The notes beneath the pieces are model-generated. The model saw only the letters and a list, made by a program, of their open reading frames with translations. It did not search any database and was not told the origin of the DNA. A program made the translations under genes and the position numbers. A stretch of 64,000 bases of DNA, taken from positions 91,713 through 155,712 of the forward strand of contig JANQMR010000030.1 in NCBI GenBank assembly GCA_028279985.1. Reading direction: 5' to 3'. Source of the stretch: Woeseiaceae bacterium. Its GTDB lineage: Bacteria; Pseudomonadota; Gammaproteobacteria; Steroidobacterales; Woeseiaceae. Of this stretch, positions 17,391-25,422 are shown piece by piece (position 1 is the stretch's first letter; each line of letters begins with the position of its first letter).

Positions 17391-18161
17391 CGGATATTCG
17401 ACGACACGGCTACCGTCCGGCCGCTCGACGACGCGCGGTAGTATGCAGGGTACCCCCTGCCGGCGCCGTTGGCCTGCCCAATCGACCATCGAGCTCACGC
17501 TGTCGTGGCCGGAGAGCATTTCGAGGGTGCGTTGCGTCGGCCGCGGGATACGCATGTTGCGAAGACGAACGGCCTCGAGCGCGTCCGCGGCCGTCATCCA
17601 GCACGAGTCCGTCAGCTCGCCGCCGCAGTGAGCAGCCTGCTGATCTCCAGGCATTGCCGCCAGAAAAAACCGGGTCGAATACCGTTTGTCGAAAAACACC
17701 GGCGTAATCCAGAAACTGAAATAATGGAGTACGTCGCAGCGCAGCGCGAGTCCATGGTCGGCGACGAATCGTTCCCAGCGCAAGGTACCGCGGTTGAGCG
17801 CCTCTCTGGCGGCGATCATTCCGGCGCTGTCCGGCAGTCCGTCTGCCGGTGCGTCGGCCAACAGTACACCGCTCTCCTCGAACAGCTCGCGAATCGCGGC
17901 ACTGTAGTATTCGATGGCGCCGGTTTCGAGCTCGAGGTCGCGATTCGCCTCGCCGGCCGATACGCCATGACAATGACCCGCCACCTCGGCATCGGCCGGC
18001 TCGATGACGCCGCCGGGAAACGCGTAAGCGTCGCCGAAAGACGATTGCGCATGCCTGCGGACCAGGTAGACCTCCGGCGCCGCAACCCCGTCGCGAACCA
18101 GAACGACGGTCGAGGACGAACGGGGAACCGCGACCTCAGTCGAGCGCGGCGTTGTCGGCAT
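17373..18161 (-). CDS. NUDIX hydrolase, NUDT19-like
   Basis: 262 residues from the ATG at 18161, chosen because the NUDIX fold starts at once (SSSTVVLVRDG) and because the longer in-frame extension lies over the SRPBCC gene. The NUDIX box core is present: FPGGVIEPAD, then a long insertion, then IRELFEESGVLL (REUxEExGU). The enlarged insertion and PRPTQRTLEML near the C-terminus resemble NUDT19/RP2-type CoA diphosphatases. It overlaps the SRPBCC gene by 26 bp, so the two are co-transcribed. Hydrolysis of acyl-CoA or another nucleoside diphosphate derivative is inferred. Confidence 0.85.
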   Translation of the reverse strand: MPTTPRSTEVAVPRSSSTVVLVRDGVAAPEVYLVRRHAQSSFGDAYAFPGGVIEPADAEVAGHCHGVSAGEANRDLELETGAIEYYSAAIRELFEESGVLLADAPADGLPDSAGMIAAREALNRGTLRWERFVADHGLALRCDVLHYFSFWITPVFFDKRYSTRFFLAAMPGDQQAAHCGGELTDSCWMTAADALEAVRLRNMRIPRPTQRTLEMLSGHDSVSSMVDWAGQRRRQGVPCILPRVVERPDGSRVVEYPDDCDQ

Positions 18162-18735
18162 CGCCGGTTTCGACACGGGCTTTGAGCCGCTGCAGGGCGT
18201 CGCCGATGACGTGGTCCACGGCCGGCGCGATACTGTCCAGGCCATCGGGATGATAACCCCCGACGGCGTAGGTGAATCTGGCACGTGTCGTATCGCCGGC
18301 AGTATCGTCGGCAGTATCGTCGGCAGTATCGCCGGCATCCCCGCCGAACAGCTCCCAGGTCATGTTCCCCGTGACTCCCATCAGCCCGAGCGGGCCGAGA
18401 CCTCCGGTCAGGCGTAAGATCACACCGTGGTTGACGAAAGTCACGGTCATGTGCACGACATGACCCTTGTCGCCCAGCGTTTCGCAAAAGCAACCCGGCG
18501 GCTCGAGCTCGATGACAAGATTGCCGGCATCGCCGGTAATCGTATGGTCGCTGCTCCACCAGTTGCGCACGTCGACCATCGCCCGCCAGACGTCGACAGG
18601 TTCCGCCCGGATCGTCGTCTCATGGCTGGTGACGAAACCGTGGGGTCCGGCATTCGTGACTTCCGCCAGCGGCGCCGTGGTTGCCGTCAATCCCGCCGGT
18701 ATCGTGATCAGTGCTGCGACGACCGCGCTGCGCAT
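18136..18735 (-). CDS. Exported SRPBCC (START-like) domain protein
   Basis: 199 residues from ATG 18735; a more upstream in-frame Met would read through the palindrome region. A signal peptide (MRSAVVAALITIPAGL) is followed by an SRPBCC fold: TTIRAEPVDVWRAMVDVRNWW, then VIELEPPGCFCE and HVVHMTVTFV. SRPBCC proteins bind hydrophobic ligands. A GDTADDTADDTAGD stretch inside the domain's C-terminal part comes from a 12-bp tandem array. Overlaps the NUDIX gene. Confidence 0.8.
   Translation of the reverse strand: MRSAVVAALITIPAGLTATTAPLAEVTNAGPHGFVTSHETTIRAEPVDVWRAMVDVRNWWSSDHTITGDAGNLVIELEPPGCFCETLGDKGHVVHMTVTFVNHGVILRLTGGLGPLGLMGVTGNMTWELFGGDAGDTADDTADDTAGDTTRARFTYAVGGYHPDGLDSIAPAVDHVIGDALQRLKARVETGDADNAALD
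18290..18337. repeat. In-frame tandem repeat, 4 x 12 bp, in SRPBCC gene
   Basis: Four units of GTATCGYCGGCA encode DTADDTADDTAGD in a loop of the SRPBCC protein on the minus strand. Confidence 0.85.
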
Positions 18736-18784
18736 CTCGTCTCCGCATTTGTCGAGAATCGAATTGGCCGTACAGGGTACTAGC

Positions 18785-18817
18785 GTCCGGTCCCGCCAGT
18801 CACTGGCGGGACCGGAC
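18785..18817. repeat. Perfect 16-bp palindrome, 1-nt centre
   Basis: GTCCGGTCCCGCCAGT and its exact complement are separated by a single C, just upstream of the SRPBCC start. Imperfect CTAG extensions continue the symmetry on both sides. No T-run follows, so it is more like a REP or cruciform element than a terminator. Confidence 0.85.
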
Positions 18818-18861
18818 ACTAGCTTAGCGAAAAGCCCTCCAGCAGGCAGCCGGCGCTTTCG

Positions 18862-18936
18862 TCAGAACAGGCTGACGGCGAGGAAAATCGCCGCAACGAC
18901 AGCGGCGCCAAAGTAGAGTTTCTTCCAGAGCGACAT
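18862..18936 (-). CDS. Possible small single-pass membrane protein (24 aa)
   Basis: ATG at 18936 with GGAAG five to six bases upstream encodes a short peptide starting MSLWKKLYFGAA, with two Lys followed by about 16 hydrophobic residues and a TGA at 18862; an in-frame ATG at 18960 would add eight residues. The amphipathic start plus membrane segment is typical of small membrane proteins. No homology can be judged at this length. Confidence 0.35.
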   Translation of the reverse strand: MSLWKKLYFGAAVVAAIFLAVSLF

Positions 18937-19010
18937 TGAAACTTCCGGGGTCCGACTCATCTCTGACGGGAAGTGTCGATCAATACGGCTGAACGTGGAC
19001 TGAAGCGCTG

Positions 19011-19039
19011 TTGTTACTACGTAACTATCTATTTATAAT
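19011..19039 (+). promoter_or_regulatory. Sigma-70 promoter for the rhomboid gene
   Basis: TTGTTA and a perfect TATAAT are separated by 17 bp in a locally AT-rich tract. Transcription would start near 19046, giving a leader of about 137 nt before the rhomboid ATG. The leader holds a 26-codon open frame (19110-19190, starting MSAEARALVAF) whose stop overlaps the rhomboid start, a possible coupling peptide. Confidence 0.75.
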
Positions 19040-19182
19040 AGATTTTCCCCAATGGTCGACTGTGGCCGCGAAAACACGGCCGGCAGTGCCGGGACACCGG
19101 AACCCGCTCATGTCCGCTGAAGCCCGCGCGCTCGTCGCATTCCTCGACGAGGCCGATTCACCGGCCGTGGCCGGGGTTCTCG

Positions 19183-20061
19183 ATGCCTGAAGACTTCCGC
19201 GTCGTCTACGAGAATCCGAGTTACGTCGCCTGCTCGGACCGGGCGCTGGTGCTGACCTCGATCGGCATACCCTACGATATCGTCCACGATTCCGGCACCT
19301 GTGTGCTGGTCGTGCCGGCGGAGTACTCAGCACGCGCCGCCGAGGAACTGCGCTTGTACGATCAGGAGAACCCACCCGCCGTGCGCAGGCGGGTTCCCGA
19401 ATTGAAGCCCCAGGATGCCCTGCCCGGCATCGCCGCTTATTTTGTGACGCTGTGCCTCGTCGCCGGCATGGCCGGTTACGGTTACTTCGGGGCGGACTGG
19501 TATGGCGCGGGACGCGTGGACGGCGCCCTGATTCGAAACGGCGAATGGTGGCGCACGATCACGGCGCTGACCTTACACGCGGATGCCCCGCACCTGGCGG
19601 GCAACCTGGTGTTCGGTATCCTGTTCGGTCTTTTTGCCGGACGCCTGCTCGGTTCGGGTGTCGCCTGGCTGTTGATCATTGTTTGTGCAGCGCTGGGTAA
19701 CACCGCCAATACGCTTCTGCTGGAACCGACACACCGTTCGATCGGCGCGTCCACGGCCGTGTTCGCCGCGCTCGGGCTGGTTGCCGGTTTCGTGTTCCGC
19801 GGCAAGCTCATGTCCCAGGAACGCTGGCCGTATCGTTGGGGACCGGTCGTCGGCGGTTTCGCGCTGTTGATGTTCACCGGTACCGGGGACGAGAACACCG
19901 ATATCGGCGCCCATTTGACCGGGTTTCTGTGCGGCTTCGGGGGCGGCGCCTTGTTGTCCCGGTACATGCACGGGCTCGCCGCAGCCCGGCTGCAGATTGC
20001 CGCGGCGATCGCCGCCGTTGCCCTCGTCGGCGGCGCCTGGTTTACGGCGCTCCATGTCTGA
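19183..20061 (+). CDS. Rhomboid-family intramembrane serine protease
   Basis: 292 residues. A soluble N-terminal region of about 85 residues (a ferredoxin-like fold similar to DUF2007 would fit) precedes six or seven membrane segments. The rhomboid motifs are present: LHADAPHLAGNLVFG (conserved His and Asn), catalytic Ser190 in IGASTAVFAALG and catalytic His244 in DIGAHLTGF. It would cleave membrane-protein substrates in the inner membrane. A consensus sigma-70 promoter lies upstream. Confidence 0.9.
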   Translation: MPEDFRVVYENPSYVACSDRALVLTSIGIPYDIVHDSGTCVLVVPAEYSARAAEELRLYDQENPPAVRRRVPELKPQDALPGIAAYFVTLCLVAGMAGYGYFGADWYGAGRVDGALIRNGEWWRTITALTLHADAPHLAGNLVFGILFGLFAGRLLGSGVAWLLIIVCAALGNTANTLLLEPTHRSIGASTAVFAALGLVAGFVFRGKLMSQERWPYRWGPVVGGFALLMFTGTGDENTDIGAHLTGFLCGFGGGALLSRYMHGLAAARLQIAAAIAAVALVGGAWFTALHV

Positions 20062-20132
20062 CCGGGCCGCGGGATCATGTAAAATTACGGCGGTATCCGC
20101 GACTTACGGCTCGGAATCTCGGCAAGAACCCG

Positions 20133-21251
20133 ATGACAAAACTCCTGCTGTATCTGCTGGCCCTGGCGCTGGGACTGACGGTCCTGGTCTGGGTCCGGTA
20201 CGGCGGCGGAGAACCCTACCCGGACCTGACGACATCGCCGATATTGCCGGTCGAGGTCGTCGAGGAAATGCTTGCCTACCCCGAGCCCATCGGCAACCTC
20301 GCGGTCAGCGCATCGGGCCGGCTGTTTTTTACCGTGCACCCGGAGGCTCGCCCGCCGGGCAACCGTTTGCTGGAATACGTCGCCGGCGCTGCCGTGCCGT
20401 TTCCGGACGGCGCGTCGCAACAGACCCTGTTCGACACGGTGTTGGGGATCACGATCGACCGCCAGAACCGGCTCTGGACCATCGATCACGGTAATCACGG
20501 TTTCGGAGTCGCCCGTTTGCTGGGCTTCGACCTCGACACCGGCGAACTGATACACGACAAGCGTTTCGACAAGACCGCCGCGCCGCCGGGCTCGTTCCTG
20601 CAGGACCTTCAAGTGAGCTTCGACGGCCGGACGATCGTCATCGCGGACGCAAGCTTCTGGCGCAAGCGCCCGGCCATCGTCGTCTACGACATCGCCACCG
20701 CCTCGGCGCGCCGGATTCTCGATTCCGATCCCACCGTCGCCGCAGGCGACTACCTGATCCGGAGCCAGGGCCGCGACATGACTTTCCTGGGCGGCGTCCT
20801 GACGATGCGCGGCGGTATCGACGGCATCGCGCTCGATGAAAACTGGCTTTATTTCGGCGCGCTGAACGGCGGCGTCCTGTACCGCATCGCACTCGCGGAC
20901 CTGTCGGACCCGACGCTTCCGGACTCACAATTGGCCTCGCGGGTCGAGCGCTACTCGGACAAGCCCTTGAGCGACGGGATGAGCATCGACGTCGAAGGCA
21001 ACGTTTATGTCACGGGTGTCGAGCACAATGCCGTATTCCGTGTCGGCCGGGACCGCAAGCCGCGGACGCTGATCCATTCGCCGCGGATTCGGTGGCCGGA
21101 TGCGCTCTCTTTCGGTCCCGACGGCTGGCTTTATGTCGCCGACAGCGCACTGTCGGAAGTCGTGTTTCGACCGCGGTCGCATATCGAGGCGAACGGGCCT
21201 TACCACATCTTCCGGCTCCAGCCGGGGACCGCGGGTGTTCCCGGCCGCTGA
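20133..21251 (+). CDS. Exported SMP-30 / major-royal-jelly-like beta-propeller protein
   Basis: 372 residues from ATG 20133. A long frame upstream overlies the rhomboid gene and is not used. A single N-terminal membrane segment (LLLYLLALALGLTVLVW) is followed by propeller repeats: TIDRQNRLWTIDHGN, FLQDLQVSFDGRTIVIADAS, LSDGMSIDVEGNVYVTG and LSFGPDGWLYVADSAL. These match the MRJP/yellow and gluconolactonase-like superfamily. It probably acts in the periplasm, membrane-anchored; the substrate is unknown. It follows the rhomboid gene by 71 bp and may share its transcript. Confidence 0.8.
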   Translation: MTKLLLYLLALALGLTVLVWVRYGGGEPYPDLTTSPILPVEVVEEMLAYPEPIGNLAVSASGRLFFTVHPEARPPGNRLLEYVAGAAVPFPDGASQQTLFDTVLGITIDRQNRLWTIDHGNHGFGVARLLGFDLDTGELIHDKRFDKTAAPPGSFLQDLQVSFDGRTIVIADASFWRKRPAIVVYDIATASARRILDSDPTVAAGDYLIRSQGRDMTFLGGVLTMRGGIDGIALDENWLYFGALNGGVLYRIALADLSDPTLPDSQLASRVERYSDKPLSDGMSIDVEGNVYVTGVEHNAVFRVGRDRKPRTLIHSPRIRWPDALSFGPDGWLYVADSALSEVVFRPRSHIEANGPYHIFRLQPGTAGVPGR

Positions 21252-21377
21252 CACTGGACGGCCGGGGCCGCCGCGGGCATCCTTGCGGCTGTGGCCGGCA
21301 GACCTCGATTCTGAACCGGCAAGAAACCCGTGTCGAACGACGAACCAGGACACAGGGGAACTCCGGTGCAAGCCGAA

Positions 21378-22250
21378 ATGACCGACGAAATAACCGACGA
21401 AATAACCGATATACAGAACACCGTTACCGGACTCGCCGACAAGGCTGTCGAGATGCTGCAGACCACGGGCCTCGAGTTCGGCAAGAACCTGATCATTGCG
21501 ATCGTCATCTTCATCGTCGGCAAGTGGGTCGTCGCGCTGGTCGTACGCGCGCTGCGGGCCGCGATGCAAAAAGCCGACATCGACGAGACCCTGGAGACCT
21601 TCGTCGGCAATCTCTTGCGCATGGGCTTGATGGTGTTCGTCATCATCGCCGCCATCAACCAGCTCGGCATTCAGACGGCATCGCTGGTGGCGGTTCTGGC
21701 GGCGGCCGGCCTCGCGGTCGGTCTGGCGCTGCAGGGCTCGCTGTCCAACTTCGCCTCCGGTGTGCTGATCGTCCTGTTCCGCCCGTACAAGGTCGGCGAC
21801 TGGATCGAGGGTGCGGGGATCTCAGGCGGCGTCGAGGAAGTACAAATCCTGACCACCGTGCTGAAAACGGGCGACAACAAACGCATCATCGTGCCCAACG
21901 GGCAGATCATGGGCGCGACGATCACCAACTATTCGACTAACGACACCCGGCGCGTGGACCTCACGATCGGTGTGAGCTACGACGACGACATCGACAAGGT
22001 GCGCCGGGAGCTCGAGGCGCTGATGGCCGCCGATCAACGCATCCTGAAAGAGCCGGCATGGACGATCGCGGTGTCGGCCCTCGCCGACAGCAGCGTCAAT
22101 TTTGCGGTGCGCCCATGGGTGAAAACACCGGACTACTGGGGCGTCTACTTCGATCTCATCGAAGCCATCAAGAAACGTTTCGACGAGGTCGGAATCTCGT
22201 TTCCGTTTCCGCAGCAGGAAGTGCACATCCGCAACGCCGGGGAAGATTGA
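21378..22250 (+). CDS. mscS: Small-conductance mechanosensitive channel MscS
   Basis: 290 residues from ATG 21378, close to the 286 of E. coli MscS; a GTG at 21330 would add 16 residues. The N-terminus shows a TDEITDEITD repeat from a 12-bp array. Three membrane helices follow, the third being the pore helix (ASLVAVLAAAGLAVGLALQG), then the beta domain (VLIVLFRPYKVGDWI, IIVPNGQIMGATITNYS) and the alpha/beta cage (FDEVGISFPFPQQEVH). It opens under membrane tension to release solutes on osmotic downshock. Confidence 0.93.
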   Translation: MTDEITDEITDIQNTVTGLADKAVEMLQTTGLEFGKNLIIAIVIFIVGKWVVALVVRALRAAMQKADIDETLETFVGNLLRMGLMVFVIIAAINQLGIQTASLVAVLAAAGLAVGLALQGSLSNFASGVLIVLFRPYKVGDWIEGAGISGGVEEVQILTTVLKTGDNKRIIVPNGQIMGATITNYSTNDTRRVDLTIGVSYDDDIDKVRRELEALMAADQRILKEPAWTIAVSALADSSVNFAVRPWVKTPDYWGVYFDLIEAIKKRFDEVGISFPFPQQEVHIRNAGED

Positions 22251-22415
22251 CTCGATCCACCGGCCCGTTGTCGTCGACGCCTGCCGTGGACGTGCATTGT
22301 TCTTGCGGGATCGCCGGCGCTTTGGCGTCGCGCGAACCGTAATCCGGGGCAGAGCATTGTTCAGGCTGGGTTCAGCCGCGACGCACAAACTGACGGCATT
22401 CGACGGAGTATGGTT

Positions 22416-22793
22416 ATGAATACGATCGCAGGCATGTCCAAACTCACAATCACATTCGCAGGCTTGATCCTCGCGGCGGGCTTAGGCGGATGCGCGGCGC
22501 ATTCCGATCCGATCGTCGATACCAAAGGCGTCGACCCCGAGCAGTACGCTCAGGATTGGGCCGAATGCGAAGCCTATACCGAGGAGGTCCTGATCGCCGA
22601 AGGCGTCGTCAAGGGCGCGGTCGTCGGCGCCGCCGTCGGTGCGGCGGCCGGCGCGATCTCGGGCGACGCCGGCGAAGGCGCGGCCTACGGCGGTCTTTAC
22701 GGCGGAACGCAGTCCGGCCTGGAGGCCGATCGCATGCGCCAGCAGGTGTTCAAACGCTGCCTGCGAAATCGCGGTTACGTCGTACTCAACTAG
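22416..22793 (+). CDS. Glycine-zipper lipoprotein
   Basis: 125 residues. ATG 22416 is preferred over the ATG at 22410 because GGAG is seven bases upstream. Signal peptide with lipobox LGGCAA, a short Cys-containing region (WAECEAY), then a glycine zipper (GAVVGAAVGAAAGAISG) and a C-terminal Cys in FKRCLRNRGY. Such proteins insert in or span membranes. The TAG stop lies within a CTAGTGTCC motif that recurs in the window. Confidence 0.8.
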   Translation: MNTIAGMSKLTITFAGLILAAGLGGCAAHSDPIVDTKGVDPEQYAQDWAECEAYTEEVLIAEGVVKGAVVGAAVGAAAGAISGDAGEGAAYGGLYGGTQSGLEADRMRQQVFKRCLRNRGYVVLN

Positions 22794-23048
22794 TGTCCTC
22801 ATGGCGCGTGGTACGAGCGTCAATCGCGATAACAGCCGCTTGGCATAGGCCTGCTTCTTGACGGTCTCGAACAGCAGTTCGTCCACGTCATAGCCCATCA
22901 GCCGGTTCCAGTTCCTCGTGCGCCTCGTCCACGAGGTAGCCGCCGTAGTGAACACGGTGACTTGCGGCGGTGAGGAGGCGGCGCCTACGCCATCCGCCAC
23001 GCCCGATCGCCGGCTTGCGTCCGGGGCCCAATCGCCATGCTTGCAATC
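22794..23048. other. Intergenic region, possible decayed sequence
   Basis: No supportable gene. On the minus strand a short frame (about 22800-22930, with MGYDVDELLFETVKK) looks protein-like but has no start, no family I recognise and no continuation, so it may be the remnant of a lost gene. The right end carries the Fur box of the siderophore receptor. Confidence 0.4.
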
Positions 23049-23067
23049 GATAATGATTCTTATTAGC
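23049..23067 (+). promoter_or_regulatory. Fur box
   Basis: GATAATGATTCTTATTAGC matches the 19-bp Fur consensus GATAATGATAATCATTATC at most positions and lies about 52 bp upstream of the TonB-dependent receptor start. It implies iron-repressed transcription of the receptor and probably of the PepSY gene behind it. Confidence 0.85.
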
Positions 23068-23119
23068 ATCGCGCTCCCCGACGCCCGTCCGCGTCCGGGC
23101 AATTCAATCTGAGGTCTCC

Positions 23120-25249
23120 ATGAGTATTCCGAATACCCGTATCGTTGCAGTCTCGCTGTTTGCCGTCGCCACACCGTTCGTTCACGCCCAGAGCGACACA
23201 TCCGCAAGCGATGAAGTCGACGTTGATGAAGTTGAAGAAATCGTCGTCTTCGGGCAGCAAGGCTACTATGACGAAGATGCGATTTCTGCTGCTCGACTCA
23301 ACTTGCCCATCGTCGAAACACCCCAGTCCTTGTTTGTCATCAATGCCGACCTGATCGCGGATCAGCAGGCCTTCCGTTTCGATCAGATTCTGCAGAACGA
23401 TTCCAGCGTGCAGAAGTCCAATAATTTTCTCGGTGCTTACTCCTCTTACTCGATTCGCGGTTTTCAGCTTTCCAACGGCAGCAACTACTTCCGCGACGGC
23501 CGCTCGTTTTTCCATCTGGCTTCCGTGCCGGTGGAAGTGCTCGAAAGAGTGGAGGTACTGAAAGGACCGTCGTCGGTTCTCTACGGCACCATGGCGCCCG
23601 GCGGTCTCATCAACATGATCCCGAAACGCCCCACGGCCGAACGCCAGACATCGCTCAAGCTCACTACCGGCAGCTTCGATTTTCGCCATTTTGCAGTCGA
23701 TCACGGCGGCTCTCTTACCGAGGACGGCCGAATCCGCTACCGACTCAACGGCATATATGAAGACTCGAATTCGTTCCGTGAGTTTGGCGACGGCTCCGAC
23801 TTCAATACGACTCGAACCATACTCGCGGTAGCGCTGGACTGGGACATCAGCGAGGACACCAGCTTCAGATTCAACGCCGACTACACCGATGACGATCGAC
23901 CTCAGGACATCGGCTTGGTCAATCTGACCGGGGACTTCAGCGGTCAATCCTACGACCTGATCTACAATCAGCCCTGGACGCATTACAACTCGGACGTTTC
24001 CTCCCTGTTTGCCGAAATCAATCACAATTTCAGCGACCGGTGGCGCCTCAGGGCCGGCATCAGTTCTCAGGATTACAAACGAGACCGGTACGACAATCAG
24101 GCGCGGGCACTGCCCGATGCCGCGGGCGATATCCCGGTGAGAGCTCGGCGCCGGATCAATCGTTGGGACTACGCGACCTACTACGTCGACTTCCTTGGCG
24201 AGTTTGAAACCGGCGCCTTGCGTCATCAGATACTCATCGGTGTCGATCAAACGGACGTGGACATCGACAACAACGAAACAACGCGTAACGAGACCTTCAT
24301 TACGAACATCTTCAACCCGGTCATTCTGCCGGACCCGCTGATCGAACCGCGTCCGGAGAAAAACCTAGGCAGCGAAGATCGCTTCGGTGTGACCTTCCAG
24401 AACGTCATCTCGATTGGCGAGCAGTGGCGTGTGCTCATCGGCGCCCGCTACGACGAATTCGATTCGGAGTTTTCGGTTTTGGGCGCGCCGCTGGGTGGCC
24501 GGCCCAGTGCCGACAACATCACCCCTCGACTCGGTGTCGTGTATCTACCGAAGCCCAATCTGTCGCTTTACGCATCTTACAGCGAGAGCTTCGAGCCCAA
24601 CTCAGCGGTAGGGTCGGGCTTTGCCAATGCCGGTGAAGAGCTCGATCCAACGATCGGCGAACAAATAGAGCTTGGCGTAAAATGGGAAGCGCTGGACGGC
24701 CAGCTTCTGGCAACCGGCGCGGTATTCACCATAGACCGACTCAATGCGCCGTTCGAGGATACGGTCACCAACACGATTCTGCAGCGCGGTACGCAACAGC
24801 ACGACGGGGCCGAGTTCACCGTAACCGGCCTTTTGACCGATAACATCACGCTGTCCGGCGCAGCGACCTTTCTGGATGCGGAATTCACTCAAGACGATAA
24901 TCCGGCGCTGATCGGTAACACGCCCTCCGGCGTATCCGAGTTGTCGCTGAGCTTTACCGGAGAGTACGAGTTCCTGGAGGGCGCCTTACGCGGGCTGTCG
25001 ATCCAGGGTGGCGTGTTTTACGAGGGCGATCGGCCGGTCGACGATAACAACACCTACGATCTCGACGCATACGCTCGATTCGATCTCGGTTTGAAGTATG
25101 TGATGGATCGACCGTCCGGCGCGGACTTCATTTTTCGCCTGAATGCGCTTAATCTCACCGACGAAGAGTATTACAAGGCACGCAGCCCTTTTGGCGTCAA
25201 TCCTGAGCTGCCGCGCGAATTCAGAGCGTCGATCGAGGCACGATTCTAG
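23120..25249 (+). CDS. TonB-dependent siderophore receptor
   Basis: 709 residues. Signal peptide, then a TonB box-like EEIVVFG (about 34-40), a plug domain (ETPQSLFVINADLIADQQ, YSIRGFQLSNGSNYFRDG, VEVLKGPSSVLYGTMAPGG) and a 22-strand barrel ending in the insertion signal IEARF. The plug signatures are those of ferrisiderophore receptors. Local base composition is less GC-rich than the flanks. It lies behind a Fur box and in front of a PepSY reductase-like gene, a common uptake and reduction pairing. Confidence 0.93.
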   Translation: MSIPNTRIVAVSLFAVATPFVHAQSDTSASDEVDVDEVEEIVVFGQQGYYDEDAISAARLNLPIVETPQSLFVINADLIADQQAFRFDQILQNDSSVQKSNNFLGAYSSYSIRGFQLSNGSNYFRDGRSFFHLASVPVEVLERVEVLKGPSSVLYGTMAPGGLINMIPKRPTAERQTSLKLTTGSFDFRHFAVDHGGSLTEDGRIRYRLNGIYEDSNSFREFGDGSDFNTTRTILAVALDWDISEDTSFRFNADYTDDDRPQDIGLVNLTGDFSGQSYDLIYNQPWTHYNSDVSSLFAEINHNFSDRWRLRAGISSQDYKRDRYDNQARALPDAAGDIPVRARRRINRWDYATYYVDFLGEFETGALRHQILIGVDQTDVDIDNNETTRNETFITNIFNPVILPDPLIEPRPEKNLGSEDRFGVTFQNVISIGEQWRVLIGARYDEFDSEFSVLGAPLGGRPSADNITPRLGVVYLPKPNLSLYASYSESFEPNSAVGSGFANAGEELDPTIGEQIELGVKWEALDGQLLATGAVFTIDRLNAPFEDTVTNTILQRGTQQHDGAEFTVTGLLTDNITLSGAATFLDAEFTQDDNPALIGNTPSGVSELSLSFTGEYEFLEGALRGLSIQGGVFYEGDRPVDDNNTYDLDAYARFDLGLKYVMDRPSGADFIFRLNALNLTDEEYYKARSPFGVNPELPREFRASIEARF

Positions 25250-25422
25250 AAGCGGTCTCAATTAGCCATTGAATCACGTTGGGGTCGGACCCGGGGTCTG
25301 ACCCCTCGCTCCGCGCGGCTCATCCCGCAAAGACCGCTGCGCGGACGCGTCTAGAGAACCGCTGCACGTCAACGGGTGTATGGAAACTCAGCGGCAATGG
25401 CGGATCACACGGACCGCAGTGT

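Noticed and set aside
22482..23207. Minus-strand gene over the glycine-zipper gene and Fur region
   Set aside because: It overlaps a well-supported lipoprotein gene; only about 130 bp looks protein-like, with no start, so at most a remnant.
25290..25313. GGGGTCGGACCC/GGGGTCTGACCCC repeat as a regulatory site
   Set aside because: This palindromic motif is a common dispersed sequence in proteobacterial genomes; nothing ties it to a gene here.
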